NCBI GenBank assembly: GCA_963819885.1
Contig: CAWFXV010000023.1
Location: 62,001 to 126,000, forward strand
From: JACVRX01 sp963819885
GTDB taxonomy: Bacteria > Actinomycetota > Actinomycetes > Jiangellales > Jiangellaceae
Length of the DNA: 64,000 nucleotides
Direction: 5' to 3'
In this document: positions 25,404-34,331 of the stretch, piece by piece
How the letters are laid out: each line of letters begins with the position of its first letter
Numbering within the stretch: position 1 is the stretch's first letter
Position numbers and translations under genes: made by a program
Notes under the pieces: generated by a model
The model's database searches: none
The model's input: only the letters and a program-made list of their open reading frames with translations
What the model was told of the DNA's origin: nothing

Positions 25404-26243
25404 CTAGCGGCCGACCTCCCGTGCGACCTCGACCACTGCTTCGACCAGCTGCGGTCCGTTCAGCAGAACCAGGTCGTTGTGATCGGCGCCGGGCACCTCG
25501 ACCAGCCGTCGCAGCCTGGGCGCCGCCGCCGCGACGGCGCGGCTTTGTTCCGGCGGGATGATGGAGTCCGACGTGCCCAGCACGACCACAGTCGGAACGT
25601 CGATGCGTGGCATGGTGTCCTGCACTGGGTAGCGGTCCCGCAGCAAGGTCCGGACCGGCAAGAACGGGTAGTGGACGCGGCCCACGTCGGCCAGTGATGT
25701 GAACGGCGATCGCAGGACGAGCGCCGCCGGCGGGTGCTCAGCGGCAAGCCCGACCACGACGCCGGCGCCCAGGCTCTCCCCGAAATAGATCAACGCCTCC
25801 GGAGGGACGCCCGCTTGCTCGACGAGGAACGCTCGGGCCGCCCGGGCGTCGTCCAACAGGCCCTCTTCGCTCGGGCTTCCCGGGTTGCCCGCATAGCCGC
25901 GGTAGTCGAACAGCAGCACGCCGAGGTTGTGCTGCGCCAACGCGGCGGCGAGCGGAGCCCGCAGGCCACGATGGCCGGCATTGCCGTTGGCCACCAGCAC
26001 TGTCGGTTGGCCATCCTCGGCAGGGACGTACCACGCACCGAGCTCCAGACCGTCCACTGTGGTCAGGGTGACGTCCTCGGCGCCCGCGGCGGCGTCGCCC
26101 GCCGGGCCGGTCGGCTGACCCTGCGGGAGGTAGATCAGCGACCGCTGCAGCGTCCAGAACATTCCCAGGGCCACCACGATCACCACCACGGCGACGACAA
26201 GCCCGCGGGCCGCCCGGCGCGCCACCACGCGGCTTGGGTCCAC
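25404..26243 (-). CDS. membrane-anchored alpha/beta-hydrolase (BEM46-like)
   Basis: Hydrolase of 279 residues. An N-terminal signal anchor (LVVAVVVIVVALGMFWTL, about 14-32) should place the enzyme outside the membrane. The fold motifs are VLVANGNAGHRG (oxyanion strand), DYRGYAGNPGSPSEEG, the elbow IYFGESLGAG with the nucleophile Ser, a distal Asp in GTSDSIIP and the His in PGADHNDLV. This is the layout of the BEM46/YqkD-like family, whose substrates are unknown. It is transcribed toward MarR and is divergent from the ECF41 sigma factor gene. Confidence 0.85.
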   Translation of the reverse strand: MDPSRVVARRAARGLVVAVVVIVVALGMFWTLQRSLIYLPQGQPTGPAGDAAAGAEDVTLTTVDGLELGAWYVPAEDGQPTVLVANGNAGHRGLRAPLAAALAQHNLGVLLFDYRGYAGNPGSPSEEGLLDDARAARAFLVEQAGVPPEALIYFGESLGAGVVVGLAAEHPPAALVLRSPFTSLADVGRVHYPFLPVRTLLRDRYPVQDTMPRIDVPTVVVLGTSDSIIPPEQSRAVAAAAPRLRRLVEVPGADHNDLVLLNGPQLVEAVVEVAREVGR

Positions 26244-26410
26244 GCCTCATCCTGCGCCACGTTGTGCCCCCGTGCCACACGCGTTCTTTCCCTCGAGCAA
26301 CACGGTTGACCTCCTTCGAACGTGCGCGCGCGACGATAGTGACGACGTCGTTGCCGGCGCTATGTCACAGTCGGCTGCGCTGCTTCGTCTGGTATCGGGG
26401 AGGCAGATTG

Positions 26411-27370
26411 GTGCGGGCGGACGAGGCCGCAGCGGTCTTCGCGGAGCTGCGGCCGTACTTGCATGGCGTCGCGTACCGGCTCACGTCGAGCTGGGCGGAT
26501 GCCGAGGACGTCGTTGCCGACGCCTGGCCGCGGTGGAGCTCGTGGGCGGAGTCGGTCGAAGACCCGCGCGGCTGGCTGACCCGGGTGGTCGCCCGGCTCG
26601 CCGTCGACCATCTGCGGTCGGCGCGCGTTCGACGCGAGTCATACACCGGGCCGTGGCTTCCGGAGCCGCTGGTCACGACGGTCGGCGGGCCGAAGGCCGA
26701 GCCGGATCCGCTGGAGCAGCTGGTCGCCGACGAGTCGGTTCGGCTGGCGTTCCTCATGGTGTTGGACGAGCTTCCGCCGGAACAGCGCGTCGCGGTCGTG
26801 CTGCACGACGTGCTCGGCCTCGACTTCGCCGGGGTCGCAGAGGTGCTCGGCTGCTCTCCCGCTGCGGCCCGCCAGCACGCGTCCCGTGGCCGCCGGCGGA
26901 TCAAAGCGGCCGACCCGCCCGACCGGGTACCGGCAGACCTGAGCTGGGCAGTGCTCGGCGAGTTGAGCGACGCGCTGTCGCGCGGTGACCTCATTCGGCT
27001 CTCCGAGCTTCTCGCACCGGACGTGGTCATGACGGCGGACGGCGCCGGCCGGGTGAACGCGGCCGGCCGGCCGCTGGTCGGCGTGGCCGAGGTCGGGCGT
27101 TTCCTGCACGGCCTGGTGACGCTGGCCGCCCGGCATGTCGCGGGCTTCGACGCCGAACCGGTCCTGGTGAACGGCGATCCGGGTTTCGTCATCCGGCTGG
27201 ACAGCGACCGGCCGCGCGACCCGAAGGTCGCCGTCTACTCGTTCGTCGTCGAGGACGGACGGGTCGCAGCCATCTACGCAGTGCTCGCCCCGGACAAACT
27301 CAGCCAGTTGACGAGGCAGCAGCAGCCGCCGCCTGCCGCTGCGCCAGCGAACATGCCTCCCCAGAGCTGA
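26411..27370 (+). CDS. ECF41-type (SigJ-like) RNA polymerase sigma factor with SnoaL-like tail
   Basis: ECF sigma factor of about 319 residues, longer than plain ECFs because of a C-terminal SnoaL-like domain. Sigma-2 is YLHGVAYRLTSSWADAEDVV and sigma-4 contains LDELPPEQRVAVVLHDVLGL and VAEVLGCSPAAARQHASRG. The tail carries forms of the two ECF41 hallmarks: DGAGR (for DGGGK) and APDKL (for NPDKL), which let the tail act as a built-in regulator instead of an anti-sigma factor. I start at the GTG at 26411, six bases after GGGGAGG; upstream in-frame starts add an implausible leader. The convergent gene is the expected carboxymuconolactone-decarboxylase-like partner. Confidence 0.88.
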   Translation: MRADEAAAVFAELRPYLHGVAYRLTSSWADAEDVVADAWPRWSSWAESVEDPRGWLTRVVARLAVDHLRSARVRRESYTGPWLPEPLVTTVGGPKAEPDPLEQLVADESVRLAFLMVLDELPPEQRVAVVLHDVLGLDFAGVAEVLGCSPAAARQHASRGRRRIKAADPPDRVPADLSWAVLGELSDALSRGDLIRLSELLAPDVVMTADGAGRVNAAGRPLVGVAEVGRFLHGLVTLAARHVAGFDAEPVLVNGDPGFVIRLDSDRPRDPKVAVYSFVVEDGRVAAIYAVLAPDKLSQLTRQQQPPPAAAPANMPPQS

Positions 27371-27911
27371 ACCCCTGCGTCGTGAGGCCGAGCACGGAGT
27401 TGAACCGTGAGCGCATGTTCTCCAGCGACACGAGGTACGCGAGCTCGACCACACCCGGCTCGCCGAACCGATGCACCAGGTCGGCCACCATCTCGTCGGA
27501 TACCTGGTCGAGCTGGCCGCCGCTCGCCGCCTCCGCGAACTCGAATGCCGCTCGGTAGTCGCCGTCGAAGCGGTCGGCCGTCCGCCAGCCCACCGCGTCG
27601 ACGGCTACGTCCGGGTCGAGACCGCGCTGTTCCGACTCATACGTGCCGAAATCGACACACCATGAGCAGCCGATATGTGCCGCCGTGACCAGCACGACTA
27701 GGTCGGCCAGGCCCTCGGGCAGGCGGCTGCGCCGACGCAGCCCTGCGGTCTCCATCAATGCCCACGGGTAGAGAACGCCGGGGTTGTGGCTCATCGCGAG
27801 CACGGTGTCGAGGTCTTTTCCGTACCGCCGCCGCCCAATCGCGAGTGCGGCGCGAATCAGCCACGACGGAGCATGTTCGCGGTTGTCCAAGTCGAGTGTG
27901 ATGCGGGCCAT
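27300..27911 (-). CDS. carboxymuconolactone decarboxylase / AhpD-like protein
   Basis: Protein of 203 residues of the CMD/AhpD superfamily with the redox motif CSWC (HIGCSWCVDFGTYESEQRG), which in AhpD-like proteins works as a thiol peroxidase or reductase centre. ECF41 sigma factors are known to be linked to such genes and to activate them. Here the two are convergent and their last 71 bases overlap, so the C terminus (QRQAAAAAASS) is coded opposite the end of the sigma gene. The expected ECF41 promoter would lie just upstream of 27911; I could not settle its sequence by eye. Confidence 0.87.
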   Translation of the reverse strand: MARITLDLDNREHAPSWLIRAALAIGRRRYGKDLDTVLAMSHNPGVLYPWALMETAGLRRRSRLPEGLADLVVLVTAAHIGCSWCVDFGTYESEQRGLDPDVAVDAVGWRTADRFDGDYRAAFEFAEAASGGQLDQVSDEMVADLVHRFGEPGVVELAYLVSLENMRSRFNSVLGLTTQGFSSGEACSLAQRQAAAAAASSTG

Positions 27912-28003
27912 GGCTCCTCCCCACTAGCTGACTCCTCGATATCCGACGAGCCAGCGCCCGCGGATGTGACGCATAGCCGAGAACTGACGTCCCCTGTATG
28001 AGC

Positions 28004-29983
28004 TCAGACCGACGGGGTCACCTGGATGGTCTTGGTGTCGTTCAGCTGCAGAAACAGTGGTTTGCCGGCCGGATCGCTGTCGAGCTCGAACTCGACCTCG
28101 CTGACGTTGTGTTGTGCGGGGTCGACGAGATCCTCGCCACCGGTGAGCGAGAAGCAGGTCTTCTCACCCTGCGGGAGCCCGTCGAGCACCACGGTCCGGT
28201 AGTAGTAGTCGCCGTGGTAGTGGGCTTCCTGGCTGACGTTCTGGGTCTCGGTCTCCAGGCGTACCAGCCACCGGTCGCCCTGCTGCACGTACCAGCCGTT
28301 GGTCACGGTGACGACCATCGCTCCTTTCTCGGTCTCGCTCGATGCGCCTTCCGCGACGTCGATCTCCTGCCACGAGCCGTCTACCGGCGAGCAAGGAGGC
28401 GTCGCGGCCGATGTCGCCTCATTTGATGAAGTCGTGGCCGACGTCGGCGACGCAGTCTCGTCACCATCGCTGAAAAGTTTGGCGCCCGCGACACCGGCTC
28501 CTATACCAACGGCCACGATCGCCGCGCCAGCCAGAGCGAGCCGCCAGCGCCGCTGCCTAAGGCCGGTTGGCTCCGGCTCGCCAGCCCGGTCCGGCGGTGC
28601 TTTCGGTGTACTTGGCAGCACGGCTGTCCAGGGTGCTGATTCGGTGGAGTGTTGTCCGTCGGTGCCGATGGCGAGGACGGTGTACCGGTGGCTGCCCGGT
28701 TGGGTTGGCTGATCGGTGACGTGTGGTTCGGTGGCCTCACTGACCGGTGTTCCGTCGCGGCGCACTTCCCACCTGGCGACGTCGGTGAGCCCGGCGGCGG
28801 TGGGTGCCCATTGCAGGGTGACCACTCCGTCGGTGACCGAGCCGGTGAGCCCGGCCGGTTGGGCCGGGGCAGGCGTGCGGCTGGGGGCCGGGGTGTTGAG
28901 CAGGACGCCGTCGGCGGCGCGCAGGTACAGCACCGGGGTGGCCCACTCGGCCCGGCTGGCGGCCAGGATCGCGCGGCGGGCTTCGGCGACTGCAGTGTCG
29001 ACTGGCCAGCCGTAGGCGATCGCCTCGTACAGGGTGCGGCTGAACGCGATGGCGGCGTCGTCGCTGATCTCGAACTGCATCGCCACCACGGCTGGAATGC
29101 CTTGGTGCACGAGGCTGGCGGCGGTGCCGGCGTACGGGTCGGCGGCGCCGATGCGCGCGCCTTGGCAGGAGTTGAGCACCGCCAGCCGCACCGGTGAGTT
29201 GGCGAGCATGACGTACAGCTCCGCGCCGGTGGCCAGCCGGCTGCGCCCGTCGGGCCCGGTGAGCACCAGCAGCCCGTCGCCGGTGTGCTGGTCCAGCCCG
29301 CCGTGACCGATGTAGTGGAACACGTGGAACTCGCCGAACATCATGGTGCGGCGCAGGTCCTCCAGCGACGCGCTGGGCAGCCGCTCCACCAGCAGGCCGC
29401 CGGCGGCTTCCAGCGGGTCGAGCGCCTCGGACAGTTGCGCCCATTCCTTGTCCACGTCCAGCGGCGGATAGTCGGTGGGACTGGAGATCATCACCAGCAT
29501 CCGGATCGGGCCCGACACGGTCAGTGGCTCCACCGGCTGCGCCATGTCCACGTAGCGCACCACCGGGGTGGTGTCGAACTGGCACAGGAACCGGTGCTCC
29601 TCGGTGTCGTAGAGCAGTTCCCACGGCATGTTCCACAGCTCGTGCGCGTCGGAGAAACGCAACCGGATCCGCAAGCCCCGCCCACGCGCCTCGGTGCGGC
29701 TCAGACTGCGCCGCAACCGGTCCAGCACGTCGTCGTGGAACAACGCGTCGAACAGCGTCGCCCCGAACTGTTTGGTGTCCGGTGCAGCGTCGGTCTGCAT
29801 GGCCCGCATGCCCGGAGCGGTGCGCATCTTCAACACCAGGAGCTCCAGCCGCTCCGCCGAGACCGGCGGAGCGAACGGCACCATACGTGTCTCGCCGTCC
29901 GGGGAATTGACGACCATCGCGCGGAATGCGTCACCGCTGCGCTCGATGAGCACGTCGAAGTTGTCGTAAAGGAGGGTCCTCAC
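28004..29983 (-). CDS. membrane-anchored CHAT protease with FN3 domain
   Basis: I start this at the GTG at 29983 because GGGGGAGG lies 5 bases upstream and the family-like N terminus begins there (RTLLYDNFDVLIERSG); a GTG at 30052 would add 23 unlikely residues. Predicted 659 residues. Residues 1-180 form the N-terminal module also seen in the CHAT-SIR2 protein (MPWELLYDTEEH). CHAT follows, with His227 in HYIGHGGLD and Cys273 in LNSCQGARIG. A fibronectin type III-like domain lies at about 375-465, a transmembrane helix at about 485-510 (LALAGAAIVAVGIGAGVAG) and a beta-rich, probably external domain of 130 residues closes the protein. Cytoplasmic protease plus external domain suggests signalling across the membrane. 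No operon partner. Confidence 0.85.
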   Translation of the reverse strand: MRTLLYDNFDVLIERSGDAFRAMVVNSPDGETRMVPFAPPVSAERLELLVLKMRTAPGMRAMQTDAAPDTKQFGATLFDALFHDDVLDRLRRSLSRTEARGRGLRIRLRFSDAHELWNMPWELLYDTEEHRFLCQFDTTPVVRYVDMAQPVEPLTVSGPIRMLVMISSPTDYPPLDVDKEWAQLSEALDPLEAAGGLLVERLPSASLEDLRRTMMFGEFHVFHYIGHGGLDQHTGDGLLVLTGPDGRSRLATGAELYVMLANSPVRLAVLNSCQGARIGAADPYAGTAASLVHQGIPAVVAMQFEISDDAAIAFSRTLYEAIAYGWPVDTAVAEARRAILAASRAEWATPVLYLRAADGVLLNTPAPSRTPAPAQPAGLTGSVTDGVVTLQWAPTAAGLTDVARWEVRRDGTPVSEATEPHVTDQPTQPGSHRYTVLAIGTDGQHSTESAPWTAVLPSTPKAPPDRAGEPEPTGLRQRRWRLALAGAAIVAVGIGAGVAGAKLFSDGDETASPTSATTSSNEATSAATPPCSPVDGSWQEIDVAEGASSETEKGAMVVTVTNGWYVQQGDRWLVRLETETQNVSQEAHYHGDYYYRTVVLDGLPQGEKTCFSLTGGEDLVDPAQHNVSEVEFELDSDPAGKPLFLQLNDTKTIQVTPSV

Positions 29984-30123
29984 CAGCGCCTCCCCCGGAT
30001 GTGCCGCGTCTTCCCAGGTGCAGAGTACGGCCGAGGGTCGATATGCGCCCACGCGGACATCAATTGATCAATCGATTTCACCAAACACCTCGGCAGGCCA
30101 ACCCGGCCAGAACCCACCGGTTC

Positions 30124-31047
30124 TCAGCCTGCGTGCGATGCCGCCCATCGCTCGCGGAGGTCGCGGCAGACGTCACCTGCGGCCGCGACGAAGGGCTTGA
30201 GGACCATCGGCGGCCGACGCTCCGGATGCCAGGCGATGCCCAGCCGGCGGGGCTCGGGCTCGGGCCGGATGGGGATGACGACCACCGACGAATCGTTCTC
30301 GTCGACCGTGAGCAAGGGCAGCACCGAGTACGCCAGCCCCGAGCCGATCAGGCCCTGGATCGTCGGGTGATCGTCGGACCGGAAGACGTAGGTCGGGGAG
30401 GTGGGGGCCGCACGAAACGCGTCGTCAATGATCTGCCGGCACCCGGGGTTGCGAGTACCGATCATCGGCAGGTGTGCGACATCGGACATGCTGACCACTC
30501 GCCGGTCTGCCTCGGCACTACCCGCGGGTGCCACGAATACCATCGGGTCGTCTAGCAGCCAGCGGACCTCGAGCGGCCCCGTCTCGTGCGGCCCGATATC
30601 GATGAAGGTGACGTCGATGTCGCCGGACTCGACGGCTCGGATCAGGTCGGCACAGTCCCGCGACTCACGCAGCACGATCTCGATCCCAGGCCAGTCCTCC
30701 CGGAACATTGCGAGGAGGCGGGGAAGGATCTTGGTGCCGACGCTGGGCAGCGTCCCCACCCTCAACTCACCTTGTTCGCCGGAGGCCAGCGCCCGCAGGT
30801 CAGCAGCGGCAGAACTGACGCGGGCCAGGACAGCCCGAGCGTGGGTCATCAGCAACTGTCCCGCGGTCGTCAGCCGCACCGGCCGCGGGCCGCCCGGCCG
30901 CTCGAACAGCGGTGTGCCCACGATCCGTTCCAGGCTGCCGATCTGTTGACTGACCGCGGACTGGGTGTACCCGAGCTTCTCCGCGGCCCGGCTGAAGGTC
31001 CCCGTCTCGGCCACGGCCATCAAGGCCAGCAGATGACGCAACTCCAT
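30124..31047 (-). CDS. LysR-family transcriptional regulator
   Basis: Regulator of about 307 residues. The N-terminal HTH is clear (MELRHLLALMAVAETGTFSR, then LGYTQSAVSQQIGSLERIVG), followed by the substrate-binding domain (LRVGTLPSVGTKILPRLLAM and later repeats of the two-lobe fold). I start at the ATG at 31047, where the family begins; the frame extends to 31101. It is divergent from the FAD oxidase gene, the classic LysR arrangement, so it probably controls that gene. Inducer unknown. Confidence 0.87.
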   Translation of the reverse strand: MELRHLLALMAVAETGTFSRAAEKLGYTQSAVSQQIGSLERIVGTPLFERPGGPRPVRLTTAGQLLMTHARAVLARVSSAAADLRALASGEQGELRVGTLPSVGTKILPRLLAMFREDWPGIEIVLRESRDCADLIRAVESGDIDVTFIDIGPHETGPLEVRWLLDDPMVFVAPAGSAEADRRVVSMSDVAHLPMIGTRNPGCRQIIDDAFRAAPTSPTYVFRSDDHPTIQGLIGSGLAYSVLPLLTVDENDSSVVVIPIRPEPEPRRLGIAWHPERRPPMVLKPFVAAAGDVCRDLRERWAASHAG

Positions 31048-31103
31048 ACCGGGCCAGGTGACGTGGCCGGTGAGACTAGTAGCGCTCATGATGAACATCA
31101 ATC

Positions 31104-31123
31104 ATAACTTCGTTTGTGCTTAT
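31104..31123. promoter_or_regulatory. possible LysR-type box
   Basis: ATAA and TTAT bracket 12 bases (ATAACTTCGTTTGTGCTTAT), containing the T-N11-A form usual for LysR sites, between the divergent regulator and oxidase genes. AT-rich relative to the surroundings. Weak evidence from pattern and position only. Confidence 0.35.
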
Positions 31124-31148
31124 AGAACCAGGTCTTCACACTGAGTGC

Positions 31149-32530
31149 ATGGTTCTCACACACTCCGATAGCGCTGTTCGTCAGCTGGCCCAGGCTGGTC
31201 TGCGGGGTGAAGTCGTCCTCCCTGGTGACCGCAGCTACGACCCGGCCCGCGCGCTGTTCAACGGCATGATCGACCGTCGGCCCTTGGCCGTGATCCGGCC
31301 GGTCGATGCGTCCGACGTGGTTCGCGCCGTCACATTCGCACGTCGGCACGACCTCCCGCTCACAGTGCGCGGGGGCGGTCACAGCGTCGCAGGCAACGCC
31401 GCGCACGACGGCGCTTTCATGATCGACCTGTCCCGGATGAAAGCCATCCAGGTCGATCCCGAGACGAGGACGGCGCGGGCCGAACCCGGGCTCACCTTGG
31501 GCGAGTTCGACCGCGCGGCCCAGGCGTTCGGGTTGGCCACGACCCTCGGAGTCGTCTCTATGACTGGGATCGCGGGGCTCACGCTCGGCGGCGGGCTGGG
31601 GTGGCTGAACGGCCGCTACGGGCTCGCGTGCGACAACCTCATATCCGCCGACATCGTGACCGCTGACGGACGTCTGCTGAGGGCCAGCGCCCAGGAGAAC
31701 GCGGACTTGTTCTGGGCCATCAGAGGAGGCGGCGGCAACTTCGGCGTCGTCACGTCCTTCGAGTACCAGCTGCATCCCGTCGACCTCGTGCTTGCCGGCG
31801 GCCTGTCGTACCCCGTGAGCACAGCGCCGCAGGATCCTGCGGTTCTACGACGACTTCGCCAAGGCGGCGCCGGACGAGCTGTCGACGGCCGCGTCGCTAG
31901 GGCTGGCCCCAGCCGGCGAGCCCATGGTGTTCATCGCGGTCTGCTATTGCGGCCACCTCGACGAGGGCGAGCGGGTATCTGCGGCCGCTGCGGACGTTCC
32001 TGCCGCCGGTCGAGGACTGGATCCAGCCCATGCCGTACCCAGACCTGCAGAGCTCTCGTGACGAAGGCTATCCAGCGGGTCGGCTGCACTACTGGAAGTC
32101 CGGCTGGTTGCGTGACCTGACCGACGGCGCCGTTGCGACCCTGATGGAGTTCCTCCCGCAGATGCCGTCCACCGCCAGCGGCATCGGCCTTCAGCAGATG
32201 CACGGCGTCGCCAGCCGTGTCACACCAACCGACACGGCCTTCGCCCATCGCGCCGAGCAGTACGACTTCCTCATCTTGTCGCAGTGGTCCGAGGCGAACG
32301 ACTCGGACCGCAACGTCGAATGGACCAGAGCGCTGTTCGAGGCGATGCGGCCTCACCTCGAGGAGGCGGTGTACGTGAACAACCTGGGCGACGAGGGACC
32401 GGCCCGCGTCCAAGCGGCCTACGGGCAGAACTACCGCCGCCTAACCGCCCTGAAGAGAACCTACGATCCGGACAACATCTTTCGCGCGAACCAGAACATC
32501 GAACCCGCCACGGATCTGTCCTCGCCGTGA
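31149..32530 (+). pseudogene. FAD-linked (BBE-type) oxidase, two frameshifts
   Basis: Berberine-bridge-like FAD oxidoreductase of about 460 residues if the frames are joined. The FAD-binding half is intact: RGGGHSVAGNAAHDGAFMID (its His is the usual flavin attachment site), GITGLTLGGG-type AGLTLGGGLGWLNGRYGL, and FWAIRGGGGNFGVVTSFEY. Near 31833 the frame changes (the next part reads ILRFYDDFAKAAPDEL) and near 31978 again (then RTFLPPVEDWIQPMPYPDLQ). The C-terminal BBE segment YGQNYRRLTALKRTYDPDNI is intact. Since both halves are well preserved, the shifts are probably read errors. The start is the ATG at 31149. Divergent from the LysR gene. Confidence 0.75.
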
Positions 32531-32587
32531 CACCTCGGCGCACGCAGTAACCCGGCCAGACGCCGTCCCAAGCCCGTGCAGCTTGGG

Positions 32588-33031
32588 CTACAGAAAGTGC
32601 ATCTCGATCTCCGGCTCGTCCTCGACGAGGTGGTCACAGGTCGGGCAGTACCACCTGGCCTCGAGCGGGGTTCCGCAGGCATGGTGCCGAGGCGCCTGGG
32701 CGGGGAGAGTGTGCCGCGCTCCCCAATGCGCCAGCAGGCGCAGTGCACCAGCGAGTTCCTTGCCTTCGGCAGTCAGTTCGTATGCGGCGCGGGGCGGCCG
32801 GTCGGTATAGGGCCGCGAGATGACGAGGGCGTCGCGTTCGAGCCGCTTGAGGCGCTCGGACAGCACGTTGGGGGCGATTCCCGGAATCTGCTCCAGCAGC
32901 TCGCTGAACCGCCGAGATCCGCCGAGCAGGGCCTGTACGACCAGCAGCGTCCATCGATCCCCGACCCGGGCCAGGGCCTCGGCGAGCGGGGACGTTTGGC
33001 GCTCGCGCACGGAACGCTCCCGTTCGCTCAT
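32588..33031 (-). CDS. HxlR-family transcriptional regulator
   Basis: Regulator of about 147 residues with the HxlR winged helix: LARVGDRWTLLVVQALLGGS, then IAPNVLSERLKRLERDAL and the wing YTDRPPRAAYELTAEG. It has a C-terminal extension with a CGTPLEARWYCPTCDH zinc-ribbon-like segment, seen in some actinobacterial relatives. I start it at the ATG at 33031. It is divergent from the trypsin-PDZ protease gene, and a 26-base palindrome lies between the two. Confidence 0.85.
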   Translation of the reverse strand: MSERERSVRERQTSPLAEALARVGDRWTLLVVQALLGGSRRFSELLEQIPGIAPNVLSERLKRLERDALVISRPYTDRPPRAAYELTAEGKELAGALRLLAHWGARHTLPAQAPRHHACGTPLEARWYCPTCDHLVEDEPEIEMHFL

Positions 33032-33072
33032 CGCATAGAGCGTAGCCCCGGCAGACGTAACACCCGCATAGT

Positions 33073-33098
33073 GAGTAGTAACTTGCAAGTCGCTACTC
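33073..33098. promoter_or_regulatory. 26-base palindrome, likely HxlR operator
   Basis: GAGTAGTAACTTG (33073-33085) followed directly by CAAGTCGCTACTC (33086-33098) matches at 11 of 13 positions around a perfect ACTTGCAAGT centre. It lies 15 bases upstream of the protease ATG, right before its ribosome binding site (GGAGG), and 42 bases from the HxlR start. Its place suggests that HxlR represses both. Confidence 0.6.
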
Positions 33099-33112
33099 GC
33101 TGGAGGAACGCC

Positions 33113-34033
33113 ATGGGAGTGCTCGACGAGATTCAGGGCCAGATTCGACAGGTGGCCGAGCAGGCCGGCGCTGCGGTTGTCGGTATCGGGCAGCGGTGGG
33201 GGGTCGGATCAGGCGTGGTCATCGGCGGCGGGCGCGTCCTGACCAATGCGCACAACGTGCGCGGCGATGAGGTTCGGGTCACGTTTGCCGACGGGAACAC
33301 AGCGGTCGGCCAAGTCAAGGGTCTCGATATCGACGGAGACCTCGCCGTCGTCGAGGTCGAGACCGGAAACTCGCCGACCATCGAGTGGACGGCCGACGGT
33401 GCCCCTGGACTCGGCCAACCCGTCTTCGCGCTCGCCAACCCGGGCGGACGGGGGCTGCGAGTGACCCTCGGCTTCGTGACCGGAGTCGAACGTAGCTTCC
33501 GCGGACCTCGCGGCCGCCGGATCACGGGCAGCATCGAACACGACGCGCCGCTGCTGCCCGGCTCATCGGGCGGGCCGATCGTCAGCGCGGAGGGAAAGCT
33601 GCTCGGGGTGAACACGAACCGTCTTGGCGAAGGCTTTTACCTTGCGATCCCCGCGGATGAGAGCCTGCGTACACGCGTGGACGCGCTCGCGAGCGGTCAG
33701 TCGGCTGCCCGGCCTCGGCTCGGGATCGGGGTCGCATCCGCACACGTCGCCCGGCGGCTGCGACGGGCCGTCGGTCTTCCCGAAGCCGACGGGCTGCTCG
33801 TCCAGCACGTGGAGGACGACAGCCCGGCGTCGCGAGCCGGCCTCTCCCAGGGCGACCTCGTCGTTCAGGCGGCCGGCAGTCCGGTTCGCGGCACCGAGGA
33901 TCTGTTCGAGGCGCTCGAGACGGTGGCCGACGGTGAGATCGAGCTGGTGATCCTTCGCGGCACGGAGGAGCGGATGGTGCAAGTACGGCTGGCAGACGCC
34001 GCCGGGAACGGGCGAGACCACAGCGATGGGTGA
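33113..34033 (+). CDS. trypsin-like serine protease with PDZ domain (HtrA/DegP-like)
   Basis: Protease of 306 residues. Catalytic triad: His47 in TNAHN, Asp76 in IDGDLAVVEV and Ser152 in PGSSGGPIV. A PDZ domain follows at about 205-295 (VQHVEDDSPASRAGLSQGDL). It has neither signal peptide nor transmembrane segment, unlike most actinobacterial HtrA proteins, so it may be cytoplasmic. I start at the ATG at 33113, seven bases after GGAGG; longer frames run antisense through the HxlR gene. The HxlR palindrome upstream points to regulated expression. The tail overlaps the following broken gene by 8 bases. Confidence 0.87.
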   Translation: MGVLDEIQGQIRQVAEQAGAAVVGIGQRWGVGSGVVIGGGRVLTNAHNVRGDEVRVTFADGNTAVGQVKGLDIDGDLAVVEVETGNSPTIEWTADGAPGLGQPVFALANPGGRGLRVTLGFVTGVERSFRGPRGRRITGSIEHDAPLLPGSSGGPIVSAEGKLLGVNTNRLGEGFYLAIPADESLRTRVDALASGQSAARPRLGIGVASAHVARRLRRAVGLPEADGLLVQHVEDDSPASRAGLSQGDLVVQAAGSPVRGTEDLFEALETVADGEIELVILRGTEERMVQVRLADAAGNGRDHSDG

Positions 34034-34331
34034 CACCGATCCTGCGTCGAAAGTCCTGGTCGTCGGCGGCACTGGGCTTCTCGGAGGGCGTGTGGTCAGC
34101 GAGCTTGTGCGCTGAGGCAGCTCCGTCCGGGCGCTGGTGCGCGAGGGAAGCGACGCAACCCGGCTGACCGCACAAGGCGTCGAGATCGTACGGGGCGACC
34201 TGGTCGACCCAGCCTCGCTCCCACAAGCGTGCGATGGTGTCCACGCCGTGGTGACGACGGCGGCCGGCTATGTCCGGCGGCGCAAAGGCGACTCGCTGGC
34301 CGCCGTCGATGACCAGGGCAACCGGAACTCT
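34026..34331 (+). pseudogene. NAD(P)-binding (NmrA-like) gene remnant with in-frame TGA
   Basis: From the ATG at 34026 the frame reads a Rossmann start (KVLVVGGTGLLGGRVVSEL) but meets TGA near 34113, exactly where relatives have Arg (ELVR-stop-GSSVRALVREGSD). It then continues with VEIVRGDLVDPASLPQACDG to a DDQGNRN motif, after which homology ends. The last two thirds of the protein are missing. A point mutation plus a deletion fit best, so this is a true pseudogene. Confidence 0.7.
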
